From: Gryganskiella cystojenkinii
Lineage: Eukaryota > Mortierellomycota > Mortierellomycetes > Mortierellales > Mortierellaceae
Assembly: GCA_015852425.1 (NCBI GenBank)
Contig: JAAAIG010000894.1
Location: forward strand, 4,359-15,321
DNA length: 10,963 nucleotides
Direction: 5' to 3'
Part shown: positions 1 to 8,389 of the stretch, piece after piece
Layout of the letters: the number at the start of each line of letters is the position of its first letter
How positions within the stretch are numbered: the stretch's first letter is position 1
Notes under the pieces: model-generated
Databases searched by the model: none
What the model saw: only the letters and a program-made list of their open reading frames with translations
Told to the model about the DNA's origin: nothing
Program-made: the position numbers and the translations under genes

Positions 1-41
1 TCCGTCCGTGGCGAAAAAGGGAGAGAGGAGAAGGAGAAGTG

Positions 42-47
42 CACGTG
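42..47. promoter_or_regulatory. CACGTG E-box, candidate bHLH site
   Basis: A palindromic CACGTG in the context GCACGTGATC lies about 210 nt upstream of the kinase ATG. CACGTG is the core bound by fungal Cbf1/USF-like bHLH factors. The position fits a promoter element, but one hexamer is weak evidence of function. Confidence 0.3.
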
Positions 48-133
48 ATCTGGTAGAAAGATATTGTTCAGTCTGCTGCCAGGACACGGAGAACACAATC
101 GGTTCTTGGTATCTATCGTCCGCAACACGGCAA

Positions 134-138
134 CCAAT
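134..138 (+). promoter_or_regulatory. CCAAT box, candidate HAP-complex site
   Basis: A forward CCAAT lies about 116 nt upstream of the kinase start codon, a usual distance for binding by the HAP2/3/5 (CBF/NF-Y) complex in fungi. A pentamer match alone is weak, so this is only a candidate. Confidence 0.3.
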
Positions 139-242
139 TCTCTGCTTTCTTACCATCCCATCTCATTCCATCTCTCCTGTTTTCACTCAACACTTTAACT
201 CATAAATCTTTCCCCCACTTCCCCCCTCCTCCACCACAATAT

Positions 243-254
243 TTCTCGCGAGAA
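243..254. promoter_or_regulatory. 12-bp perfect palindrome at the start codon
   Basis: TTCTCGCGAGAA is perfectly self-complementary and its last base is the A of the kinase ATG. The inner TCTCGCGAGA (244-253) matches a promoter palindrome known from animals as a CGCG-core site. Whether fungi use it is unknown to me. It could bind a dimeric factor, or it could be chance: a few 12-bp palindromes are expected in 11 kb. Confidence 0.3.
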
Positions 255-3200
255 TGGATTCGTATGTACTCTTTTAGAAGACATTGACGCATTTCATCAA
301 GTCAGTCTTTCAGTCTTTCGTTCTGACGTTCCTGACCTTCATTCCTCCGTCTCTTGTCTTCCTTTCTCGCCTCCCTTCTAGACTCGAATTCGACTTGCAC
401 TCGCAGATTCTCTCGAGTCTCGCCTCGACCCTCGCCAAGGACAACTCAACCTCGGCCGAAGATGTCCAGAAACTCATCAGGGCGGGTCCCAACATGCCCT
501 CGCCTAGTCAACCCTCCACTCCAAGGCCTCAGCTCAATGGACAATTACCTGGAGGAATAGGCGAACCCACCCTCGCTGAAGGAGGACTCATGGTAATGTA
601 CAATATAGAGACACTATTATCGTCGTCTCGGGAGTCTGAAAGATAACGAGAGATCGACCTACCTGTTATGCTATGCCTTTGTCCTACCATACCCCAAACC
701 CTCGAAAACAAGGACCACCTGGACAATTTTTCTAACAGTGTTTTCTATTCATCTTGTTCACAGACAATGCGCCATCAACACGCGTTGATTGCTCAGGCAA
801 GGTTCGCCGCAGAGTCCTCTGGACAGTTTGACCACGATCTCGTCCCCCGTCTCTCTGGATACTTGCACTCCCTCTCCAACTTTCAATTCAGCGACGGCTT
901 CGGTCTCAAAGGTACATACCGCTTTTTTGATTGCGTATCTCTCCTAACACTTAGGGGACAAGCCCTCCGTTGCCACGCAGACAGCCCTATGAGGGTGCTG
1001 ATCAGCCCCTCATGTCATTCTCTTGTTTTGAAGGGTGGTTGTCACACACACAGTCCCTTTTCTTTCCTTCCCTGCCGCTTTCCCATGCGCACATCGTTTG
1101 TTCATGCTGTAGAAGCAGGCTCTCACCTCATTTCCTGCACAGAATTGTATTTTTATTTTTTGCTTCCCTCCAATCGACGCTCTCTGTTTCTTAACTCGTA
1201 GTACCTTTTGATATCAACTCTCGTTCATTCATATGCTCATACTCATCCTCGACTTTTTTTGACACATGTAGGAAAATCTCCTGCCGACAGCCTAACTTAC
1301 AACCTCACCACAAATCTCCTTGCAATCGCTGGAAAGCGACCCAACGTTCGTCAAAAGGTCCTCGACTCGATCTGGTCCTACCTTGACAAGTTAGCTTCGT
1401 TCGTCATCTCGGACAATGGTAAGAATGAGCAAAGCAACGCTCAGGCTCTTTGGTGTCACTGAACCATGGAGCAGGATCTGACAATTTTTTTTTTTTGTTT
1501 TTTTTTTTTAATATTCATTAGCTGAGAAAGTGTGCGAATTTGTGTTGCCTTCCCTCAACGGTCTGTTGGCTGCTCTGGAGACCTCGACTCTCGAGTTCCA
1601 ACCCCGCGACTTCGCCGATCTCGTCTCTCACTCCAACCCTTTCCTCTCAAGCGAGACCTCGGAGCACATCAGGAAGGCGATCTCAGTCGTGAAGCAGGAC
1701 TCTAACAACTCTTATTCTCGTCGTGTGCTTTCTCAGTATGCGGCCGAGAGCACTGTCCTCAGTTCCAACAGGGTCGTCCTCCAGGTGTTGACAGTCAAGC
1801 GCAATATGATTGGATGTCTGATCAACGCTCATCTCGTCAAGACCCCTGTCACAGATACCCCTGAGAAGACGCGAGCCGTTTCTGCGAATATGACCTTTGA
1901 CGATATCTGGAGCACACTCTTGACAACGCCCGTCAAGATGGATCCGACAAGCCAGGTCGATCTGACAAAGATCATGAGAACGGAGTACATCATGTCTCTG
2001 CAGTTCTTCGCCGATATGCGCTCTTTTGCTAACGAATTGTTGGCTCAAGGAAATGTGTCGTACGAGTTTTATTACAGCGAAATTATGGGCATTTCTCTTG
2101 TAAGTTCAATTGGAAGTGTAGGCGTGTTGTTATTATGCTGGTGTGCGATGCTGCATTACTTACTGATCCACACTCATGTCCCTCTACTCTCACATAGCAA
2201 CTCGCTTCCTTGGCCAGTGTCTACATACATGAGCTGGATGACGTTCTTCCCTCGCATATCTCGACCTGCCTGTTCACTCAGATCCGTATCGAGGAGTTCT
2301 GGATCCATGCAGCAGCATTGGACTGCTCCGCTTTCTTGGGAATCAAGTACGTATACTGAAACTGCTCATCGATAAAACGCTTTTTTGTGATACTGAGCAA
2401 TATTTCCCTAATCAATTCCCTCTTTTTATTCTCGCCACTCTAGCTTCGAGGAGCAGGCTAATCAGGAAATGGCAGCGCTCTTGCAACAGTTCCTTACGAC
2501 ACCTTCGCCAATCTTTGAAGGACCCGATGTTGCATTGATCCAGGGATGTGCTGTTGAACGTCTAGCTCAAGTTTTGAGGCACTATTCCACTGGCGAAGAC
2601 GTTGCCATGTCGACAGTCTACTCTTTGTTGAACACACTTTACAGCCACAACACTGCCTCGGGTGACAATGCTGGCCAGTATGAACAGGCCATTTTGATTC
2701 AGGAGAACGTCCTTGCTGCCATCTCCAAGATCGCCTGCGTTTTTAAGAGCGAGAAGGTAAATTCATTAGGAACTCAACTGTGTATTTTGTCTATATATAT
2801 TTATTTTTTTTAACAAAAATGCGTATAGTGCTTTCCTTGAATAATATCTTGACAGGTAACTCGTTACTAAACACCTTTAACTATTTTTTGTTCCTACGTA
2901 TAGATCACACCTTTAGTCCTTTCTATGTTGGCTCAGCAGATTCGTCATCACAGCCCCAAGCTCGACTGCGTGATTGTAAACCGACTCACGGATATGGCGT
3001 TGACAGGATCCGAGAGTTCATTCAATGATATTACTCAAATCCTCTCCAATCTCTCCAAGCTCTCAATCTCGCCCGAGAACAAACCCGAGACCAAGGAACT
3101 CTGTGAGGCCGTGAACGCCTGTCAGTTGCGCTTGGCCAAGGAGATCAAGGCCCGTCCCGAATTTTATTCAGCCTACTTGACCTGTCTCTTGAAACTGTTC

Positions 3201-6200
3201 GTCGAAAAGGGTGTTCAGATCCAGTTGACTGTGCAGTCCAACAAGAAGAGTCAAAACAAGATCAACTCGTTGTCGGCTGGCTTGGGTCTCTTGTTGCCCG
3301 TCCTGGGTCAACTTCTTGCCCACGACGATTTCCAGCCTCACCTTCGTCCCAGCACCGAAGATGTGAAGCTGTTCCGTGACGCCTGGTTCCACTGTGTTTT
3401 GTTTGAGTTTGTCAAGGATTCACCCTGGTACAAGGAGTGGAGCAACTCGATGTTATTGATTGCCCGCAAAACTCCAGCGTTTGTCTCTGGTGATCTTGGT
3501 ACCAACGCTTACTTGGAGGGCGATCTAGAGTACAACTCTGTTCTCCCCCGCAGTATCCTGGACGACCAAAAGGCATCCATGCGCGCAACCTTGGCCAGTT
3601 ATCTTCCTGCCCAGACCAGCGAGATCAAGACGCTCAGCTCTGCCAAGGTCGTGTTCCTCCTTTCTGTTTACCATGTCGAGACCATGCGCAGTCGACAGGG
3701 CAACTGTTCGTTCATGCTCAAGTACTTTATGAACTCTGGTGTCAACGACGGAGGACTCTCGACTTGTTTGGAGGCGATCGCGGATCAAGTCATCAACGTC
3801 TTTACATCGGAATCTCAGACCAAGGTCTTGACACACTCCTTGGACGACAATGTCCGTCAACAGGTCCGTAACCTGGTCATTGGATGCACTCATCGATTGA
3901 AACGTGTCAGCTCTCTCAGTCACAAGTGGGTCCAGCGGATGATTATCGCGTTCCCTCAGCTCATGTGCGACAAGGCCTTGCTCACTCTCGTACTTGAACT
4001 CAGCGAGTTGCTCTGGATCAGTTGCGAGAACGAGATGACGGACGAGTACTGTCCCATCTACAGCTTTACATCTTCCAGAGTCGGTGTCACCATTGACTTG
4101 CCCGATTCATACCCTTACCGTCGCGAACTTCTGACCAAGTTTGTTGATTTGACCCGCAAGTGGATCGCGGCCGCCATGGCCAACTCGCCTCAGGAGGTGG
4201 ATGCGCTTTTACAGGATTACCTGGCCGAGTCTGAAAAGATCCACACTGGTATCAGTCGGGTCCATATGGGTCGCACCTTGGCCGCCCGTGCTGGCAAGGA
4301 TCTGGTCAAGAACCACAACAGCTTTGATACCCTCGCCAACATTCCTGGTGCAATCATTGATAACTCGTCCGTCTTTTTCCAGGAGTTCTCGGCCCGTCGT
4401 CGTTACCAGGGAGAGATTGGAGGCATGGAGACGTTTTCATCTGTCTTTACGAACCAACAGTCGGGATCTGTCCTTCAGAGTCAATTGCCCGCCCTTCGTG
4501 AGAACCTCCAAAAGATGGTCCAGCAGGTCAAGAATGATCAGTATATTTCCAACAAGGATTTGGCGAACGCTCTCCATCGCGCTGTCAGCGCCTTGGTGAC
4601 ACTGGACAAGATCGAGGAGGATTTGGTCAAGATGATTGCATGGATCCCCATCTACTTGTTTACTCCGGACAGCATGAAGATTGGTACCTCTGTCTGGAAC
4701 TGGCTCATTACGGAAAAGCCTGCGGTCGAAAAACGTTTGATGTCCGAAGTCGCGTCTGGATGGGCTTGGGCTTCTCGACACCAAAAGGGGTTGTTCTCTC
4801 CCTTGTTGGATTCAGAGGACCCCTTCCGTGTTCGTATGGAGTATGCCCCCTCTGACAAGAAGGCTCGTCAAAAGAGTTACAAGATTGCATCGTACCTTTT
4901 TGCCCCGCATGTAATCTGGATCGAATTCCTGTCCAGTCGATTCCAGGCGACCCGTTACGGCAACCGTGACATGGTCGATCTCTTTACGCGCTTGCTTCAG
5001 TTGACGTTCGACAGCGGTTACAAGATGAGTACCCATCCTTTGGCTCGCGAGGGTCGCTTCCAGCTTATTCTCTTGGGTCTTCGTTTGATCCAGTCGAACC
5101 GTATGGAGGCCTTGATCGAGTACAAGGTCCGTTCTGCATTGTACCTTGCTGCACTTTCTTGGTTCGAGCTTTCCCCTCGCTGGTCCTTTGGAGGCAACAA
5201 GATGCTGAGCAAGACTGAGACCAGGATCATGCGCGAGTTTGGTGCCGCTTTGGATCAGGACAAGATCTTTTTGGATTCAATCTTATCCAGTATTCAGGCC
5301 AGCGAGACCCAGGCGGGTCTTGGTGCCAATTACGTCCTGACGGACGATTTGACCCGTGATGCTATTGTTCGTAAGCACACGCAGTGCCGTCGTCTGTTGT
5401 CGCTCTTGAACGAGAACGAGTTGAACCGTCTCAGTGTCTGGAGCACGCCTTTGGTCCTTGGCGGTGCCACTCACCCCGAGGTGAACGTTCATGAAAAGAG
5501 CTTCTCGGAGGAAGGTTGGCGCAATATGGTCCGTTTCGCCTGGAGTGTCTCGCCCACACTTGCGCTCCAGTTGATGTCACGTTTCAAGAACAACGTCATC
5601 CCCAGTGAGCTCAGTCATCTCTTGGCCAGCGATCCCTTTGCGGCAGTTCACGATGCAGATGCTGTCCAGGTTCTTCTGGGTGAAGGTAGTACCCGTTACA
5701 CGCCTGCTCAGCTCAAGTACTTGTTGTTCTGGCGCCCTGTTCCCTCGATCACGGCCATTTCGTACTTCCAGCCCGCTTACCATAACAACCCCATGGTCCT
5801 TCAGTACGCCATGCGCTCCCTTGAGCACTCTCCCGTTGAGGTTGTCTTCTTTTATGTTCCCCAGATCGTGCAGGCGCTTCGCCATGACGATCTTGGTTAT
5901 GTCGAAAAATACATCATGCGCGCCGCCCGTGTCTCTCAGTTGTTTGCTCATCAGATCATCTGGAACATGAACGCCAATATGTACAAGGACAACAACAGCG
6001 AGGTGCCAGATCCCCTGAAGCCCACGTTGGATCGTATCATTGAGAATATTGTCAAGAGTTTGTCTGGTGAGGCCAAGAGCTTCTACGAGCGCGAGTTTGC
6101 GTTCTTTAACCAGGTCACGTCCATCTCTGGAACGCTCATGCCTTTGGTCAAGAAGACCAAACCCGAAAAGAAAAAGAAGATTGATGAGGAGATGGCCAAG

Positions 6201-7211
6201 ATTGTGGTGGATGTTGGCGTGTATTTACCCAGTAACCCTGAGGGTGTGGTGGTTGATATCGACAAGCGATCCGGTCGTCCTTTGCAGTCTCATGCCAAGA
6301 CCCCGTTCATGGCCACGTTCAAGGTCCGCAAGACCCGCGAGGACTCTGATCTCGGCAAGGCCATTATTAAGCGTGGCGCAGGTGATAACGAGGATGAGGA
6401 GGAGCAAGTCCCCAAGACCTACGATGTCTGGCAATCGGCCATTTTCAAGGTCGGTGATGACTGTCGTCAAGATGTGTTGGCGATCCAGTTGATTGCAGTC
6501 TTCAAGAACATCTTTACAAACGTCGGTCTGGACCTGTACCTGTTTCCCTATCGTATTGTTGCCACGGCCCCTGGTTGTGGTATGATTGATGTCATCCCCA
6601 ACTCAATCTCGCGTGATCAACTCGGTCGTGAAAAGGTCAACAACTTGCAAGATTATTTCGTGACCAAATATGGAGGCATGGATTCGATCGAGTACCAAAA
6701 GGCCCGCAACAACTTTATTCAGTCTGTCGCGTCTTATTCCGTGATCTCGTATCTGTTGCAGTTCAAGGATCGTCACAACGGCAACATTATGATTGACGAT
6801 GACGGTCACGTCATTCACATTGATTTCGGATTCATCCTCGATATCTCGCCCGGTGGCAACATTAATTTCGAGTCTTCGCCGTTCAAGTTGACCGCAGAGA
6901 TGATTCAGATCATGGGTGCCAGCGTTGAGGATCAAGGGTACAGATGGTTCTGTGAGTTGTGTATCAAGGCCTATTTGGCGTCGAGACCGTATGCGGAACA
7001 GATTTGTCAGATGGTCGCCTTGATGCTCGAGTCTGGATTGCCTTGTTTCCGTGGCGAGACGATCAAGCGGTTGAGGTCTCGGTTCCAGTTGGATCGTTCG
7101 GAGCGTCAGGCGGCCGAGTTCATGAAGGAGCGTGTGGACGAGTCGTACTTGAACCGCCGTACGGTCCTTTATGATTCTTTCCAGAAGGTCACCAACGGTA
7201 TTCCTCATTAA
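254..7211 (+). CDS. STT4: Phosphatidylinositol 4-kinase type III alpha (Stt4/PI4KA family), complete, 8 exons
   Basis: This enzyme phosphorylates phosphatidylinositol at the 4 position, using ATP, to give PI4P. In the family it acts at the plasma membrane with Efr3 and Ypp1/TTC7 partners and feeds PI(4,5)P2 synthesis. Proposed exons are 254-261, 382-592, 764-911, 1272-1418, 1522-2099, 2198-2346, 2444-2756 and 2904-7211. They sum to 5,862 nt, an unbroken frame of 1,953 aa, close to yeast Stt4 (about 1,900) and human PI4KA (about 2,100). The N-terminal two thirds look like a helical solenoid. A PIK accessory helical domain spans about residues 1385-1575 (WRNMVRFAW at 1390). A YLPSNPEG...SGRPLQSHAKTPFMATF segment follows near 1625. 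The catalytic domain has the ATP-contacting lysine in FKVGDDCRQD (K1700), catalytic loop DRHNGN (1807-1812) and DFG (1825-1827), and ends in a typical ...NGIPH. An acidic loop (about 1678-1686) precedes the kinase core. All key residues are present, so it should be active. The start is the first ATG in the window. Family identity is nearly certain; the 5' exon borders are predictions. Confidence 0.95.
262..381 (+). other. STT4: Intron 1 of PI4-kinase gene
   Basis: Donor GTATGT, acceptor CTTCTAG, 120 nt, phase 2. It splits the third codon, leaving only 8 coding nt (ATGGATTC) in exon 1. Joining gives an N-terminus reading MDSLEFDLHSQILSSLAS, which continues in the exon 2 frame. A branch-like CTGAC lies inside. 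Confidence 0.8.
593..763 (+). other. STT4: Intron 2 of PI4-kinase gene
   Basis: Donor GTAATG, branch-like TTCTAAC, acceptor TTCACAG, 171 nt, phase 0. If retained, the frame from exon 2 stops at 644-646. Removing it joins ...EGGLM to TMRHQHALIAQ. Confidence 0.8.
912..1271 (+). other. STT4: Intron 3 of PI4-kinase gene (unusually long)
   Basis: Donor GTACAT, acceptor CATGTAG, phase 1, 360 nt, about three times the other introns. Removal joins ...FSDGFGLK to GKSPADSLTYNLTTNLLAIAGK in frame. The body is C/T-rich and holds several other acceptor-like AGs (for example CTTAG at about 954 and CTGCACAG at about 1141). I tried small internal exons and none gave a convincing protein segment, so one intron is the simplest model. 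Confidence 0.65.
1419..1521 (+). other. STT4: Intron 4 of PI4-kinase gene
   Basis: Donor GTAAGA, acceptor ATTCATTAG, 103 nt, phase 1. It contains a striking polypyrimidine tract of 12 T, one G, then 12 T (1485-1509) ending 12 nt before the acceptor. Splicing joins ...SFVISDN to AEKVCEFVLPSLNG in frame. Confidence 0.85.
1485..1509 (+). repeat. T12-G-T12 homopolymer tract in intron 4
   Basis: Twenty-four thymines interrupted by one central G, a perfect mirror repeat. It sits where a polypyrimidine tract is expected before the intron 4 acceptor. Tracts this long are prone to length variation and to sequencing error, so the exact count is uncertain. Confidence 0.9.
2100..2197 (+). other. STT4: Intron 5 of PI4-kinase gene
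   Basis: Perfect donor GTAAGT, branch-like TTACTGAT, acceptor CACATAG, 98 nt, phase 0. Removal joins ...YYSEIMGISL to QLASLASVYIHELDDVLPSH. The downstream exon is open only in this frame combination. Confidence 0.85.
2347..2443 (+). other. STT4: Intron 6 of PI4-kinase gene
   Basis: Donor GTACGT, branch-like CCTAAT, acceptor CACTCTAG, 97 nt, phase 2. The joined codon AA|C gives Asn, so ...DCSAFLGI continues as NFEEQANQEMAALLQQF. Confidence 0.85.
2757..2903 (+). other. STT4: Intron 7 of PI4-kinase gene, with internal acceptor|donor
   Basis: Donor GTAAAT, final acceptor ACGTATAG, 147 nt, phase 0; it joins ...FKSEK to ITPLVLSMLAQQ. Inside are a second good acceptor GCGTATAG after a T-rich tract (ends 2828) and an acceptor directly touching a donor, GACAG|GTAACT, at 2855|2856. 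A branch-like TTACTAAAC (2864-2872) and the final acceptor follow. The intron can therefore be removed whole, in two steps (99 + 48 nt), or with a 27-nt microexon (2829-2855) whose fourth codon is TGA. Whole removal is the default protein-coding reading. Confidence 0.75.
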
Positions 7212-7423
7212 ACGGACAAGATAAGAGATCAACCGGAAATGAAGGAAATGATTTTATTTTAGATAGATAGTATTTGATCAGGTATGGACGAATTCTTTGA
7301 GAAATATATCAACTTATGATGCGATATCAAGACCCTTTTTTGCAAACCATTATGATCGCCGCTCCAAAATGTTGTACGGGGGTTGGGTCGGGTACATGCA
7401 TAGAATGCCGACGGAGGCGCCCC

Positions 7424-7429
7424 AATAAA
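7424..7429 (+). terminator. Candidate polyadenylation signal of PI4-kinase gene
   Basis: AATAAA lies about 213 nt past the kinase stop in an A-rich context, a plausible 3' UTR length. Another AATAAA follows at 7558-7563. Fungal signals are degenerate, so an earlier A/T-rich site (about 7235-7270) could also be used. Confidence 0.45.
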
Positions 7430-7707
7430 ATAAAACAAAAAATTATAATAAGGGAGAAAATAATTTGTTCTCATGAATGAAAAGCTTTCCTTTTGCCTCA
7501 CTTTCATTCTTTCATCACTTTCCCTTTTCACATTCAACCGATTCATCACCATGCCATAATAAACAACAGTATCAGAGGACGTTGATATAACGAGAAGGGA
7601 AGAAGAAAGATGTATTTCGGTGGAAAATTCCGTGATCAAGCACATAACAATGCTAATTACAGCTCGTTATCTCGAAATGGCCCTGGGTGGGGTCTCTAAA
7701 TCTTGTC

Positions 7708-7723
7708 GAAACTAGGAAACTAG
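7708..7723. repeat. Two tandem copies of GAAACTAG
   Basis: GAAACTAG occurs twice head to tail and is followed by a partial third copy (GAAAACT). It is a short tandem duplication, probably from slippage. No function is apparent. Confidence 0.6.
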
Positions 7724-8247
7724 GAAAACTGTCAATCTACCGGTATCTGGATGATTTGTATATTTGATAGATGGAGAGGAAGAGAATTTCCGTTGTAAGC
7801 GTTTTGAAATGACACTGGACAGTGGACTGGATCATCTAAAGGGACAGAAGAATCTCAGAGAGCTGGATTTTGAAGACAAGGACAGCGTATTGGTGTCAGG
7901 GAGGTGCAGTGGATGACTCCGCATTGGTAAAGATTGAGAGTAATCCGGGGTTTTTATGACCATGACAGCAATCGCGGGGCAGTAGAGTGGCTGCGGAATC
8001 GCTCTCTGGAGGTCGAGGTCGAAGCTACTGTGTGTATATAGTGGAACCTATTTCACACATGCCACCAAAAAAGTAGTATAAATTGAGAAACTCTGAACCC
8101 AGCCACCGCGCCCGCTCAATGCAAATTTTATTGATCTTTGTTTAAATGAGCCAACAGTGATCCTCCGGGGGGGAAATAATAGAGCCCCGCCTCATTCATG
8201 CTTCTACTTTTTGACTAACCAAATTGGGAAAAGCAGCGGCTAACACT

Positions 8248-8280
8248 CCACTTCAATATTACTCCGCCATAGTATTGTGG
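8248..8280. repeat. Imperfect inverted repeat (hairpin) 3' of the ABC gene
   Basis: Arms CAATATTA (8254-8261) and TAGTATTG (8270-8277) pair over 8 bp, with one G:T-type wobble, around the 8-nt loop CTCCGCCA. CCA before and TGG after can extend the stem across a small bulge. On the minus strand it falls about 30 nt past the nearest AATAAA, so it may sit near the transporter's 3' end. It could equally be chance. Confidence 0.4.
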
Positions 8281-8309
8281 CCCGTGTGTCAGGAAAGACA
8301 ATGATATAC

Positions 8310-8315
8310 TTTATT
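8310..8315 (-). terminator. Candidate polyadenylation signal of ABC transporter gene
   Basis: TTTATT on the + strand reads AATAAA on the - strand, about 75 nt past the transporter stop codon. That implies a short 3' UTR. A second minus-strand AATAAA (8127-8132) could serve as a distal site. Confidence 0.45.
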
Positions 8316-8389
8316 TCAATCGACTCCTTCCAAAATCCAAAATGAGAACCGAGCATTCCTCCAAAACGAGCGGTCTGGGACGCGAGATA

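Larger units (their letters stand above)
1..253 (+). promoter_or_regulatory. Upstream region and 5' leader of the PI4-kinase gene
   Basis: Non-coding sequence before the kinase start codon. It contains a purine-rich stretch (about 15-40), a CACGTG E-box (42-47), a CCAAT box (134-138) and a C/T-rich tract (about 195-235). The tract is typical of fungal leaders just upstream of the start codon. I found no ATG on the + strand before 254, so the leader carries no upstream ATG within the window and 254 is the first available start. No clear TATA box is visible. The transcription start cannot be placed from sequence alone. Confidence 0.6.
7212..8389. other. Convergent intergenic region between the PI4-kinase and ABC transporter genes
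   Basis: This 1,178-nt stretch separates two gene ends, so it should hold both 3' UTRs and terminators but no promoter of either gene. Contents: a TAGA microrepeat (about 7259-7270); two AATAAA motifs on the + strand (7424-7429, 7558-7563); two on the - strand (8310-8315, 8127-8132); a GAAACTAG direct duplication (7708-7723); a run of seven G (8167-8173); and an imperfect hairpin (8248-8280). I saw no tRNA A/B box, no spliceosomal snRNA core and no convincing coding sequence. A 128-codon minus-strand frame (7259-7645) has no recognisable protein features. Confidence 0.7.

Noticed and set aside
668..1201. 177-codon + strand frame as a separate gene or exon
   Set aside because: It covers intron 2, exon 3 in its true frame, and most of intron 3. 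Only the 764-911 part looks coding; the remainder is low-complexity Phe/Ser/Leu-rich sequence ending in a stop.
6603..7232. 209-codon open frame on the - strand
   Set aside because: It is antisense to the kinase catalytic domain, where codon bias lacks TTA/CTA/TCA-type codons and so keeps the antisense frame open. No domain is visible in it.
7259..7645. 128-codon - strand frame in the intergenic region
   Set aside because: No recognisable motif, low-complexity AT-rich parts and no splice or promoter context. It overlaps the expected 3' UTR of the kinase.
8254..8263. CAATATTAC resembling the replication nonanucleotide of single-stranded DNA viruses
   Set aside because: The first base differs from that motif, it sits in the stem and not in the loop of the local hairpin, and there is no Rep-like gene or other viral sequence nearby.
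7212..8389. tRNA, snRNA or other RNA gene
   Set aside because: I found no B-box-like GGTTCGANTCC on either strand and no U1, U2, U4, U5 or U6 core. The TATA-like motifs near 8035 and 8076 alone do not support a gene.
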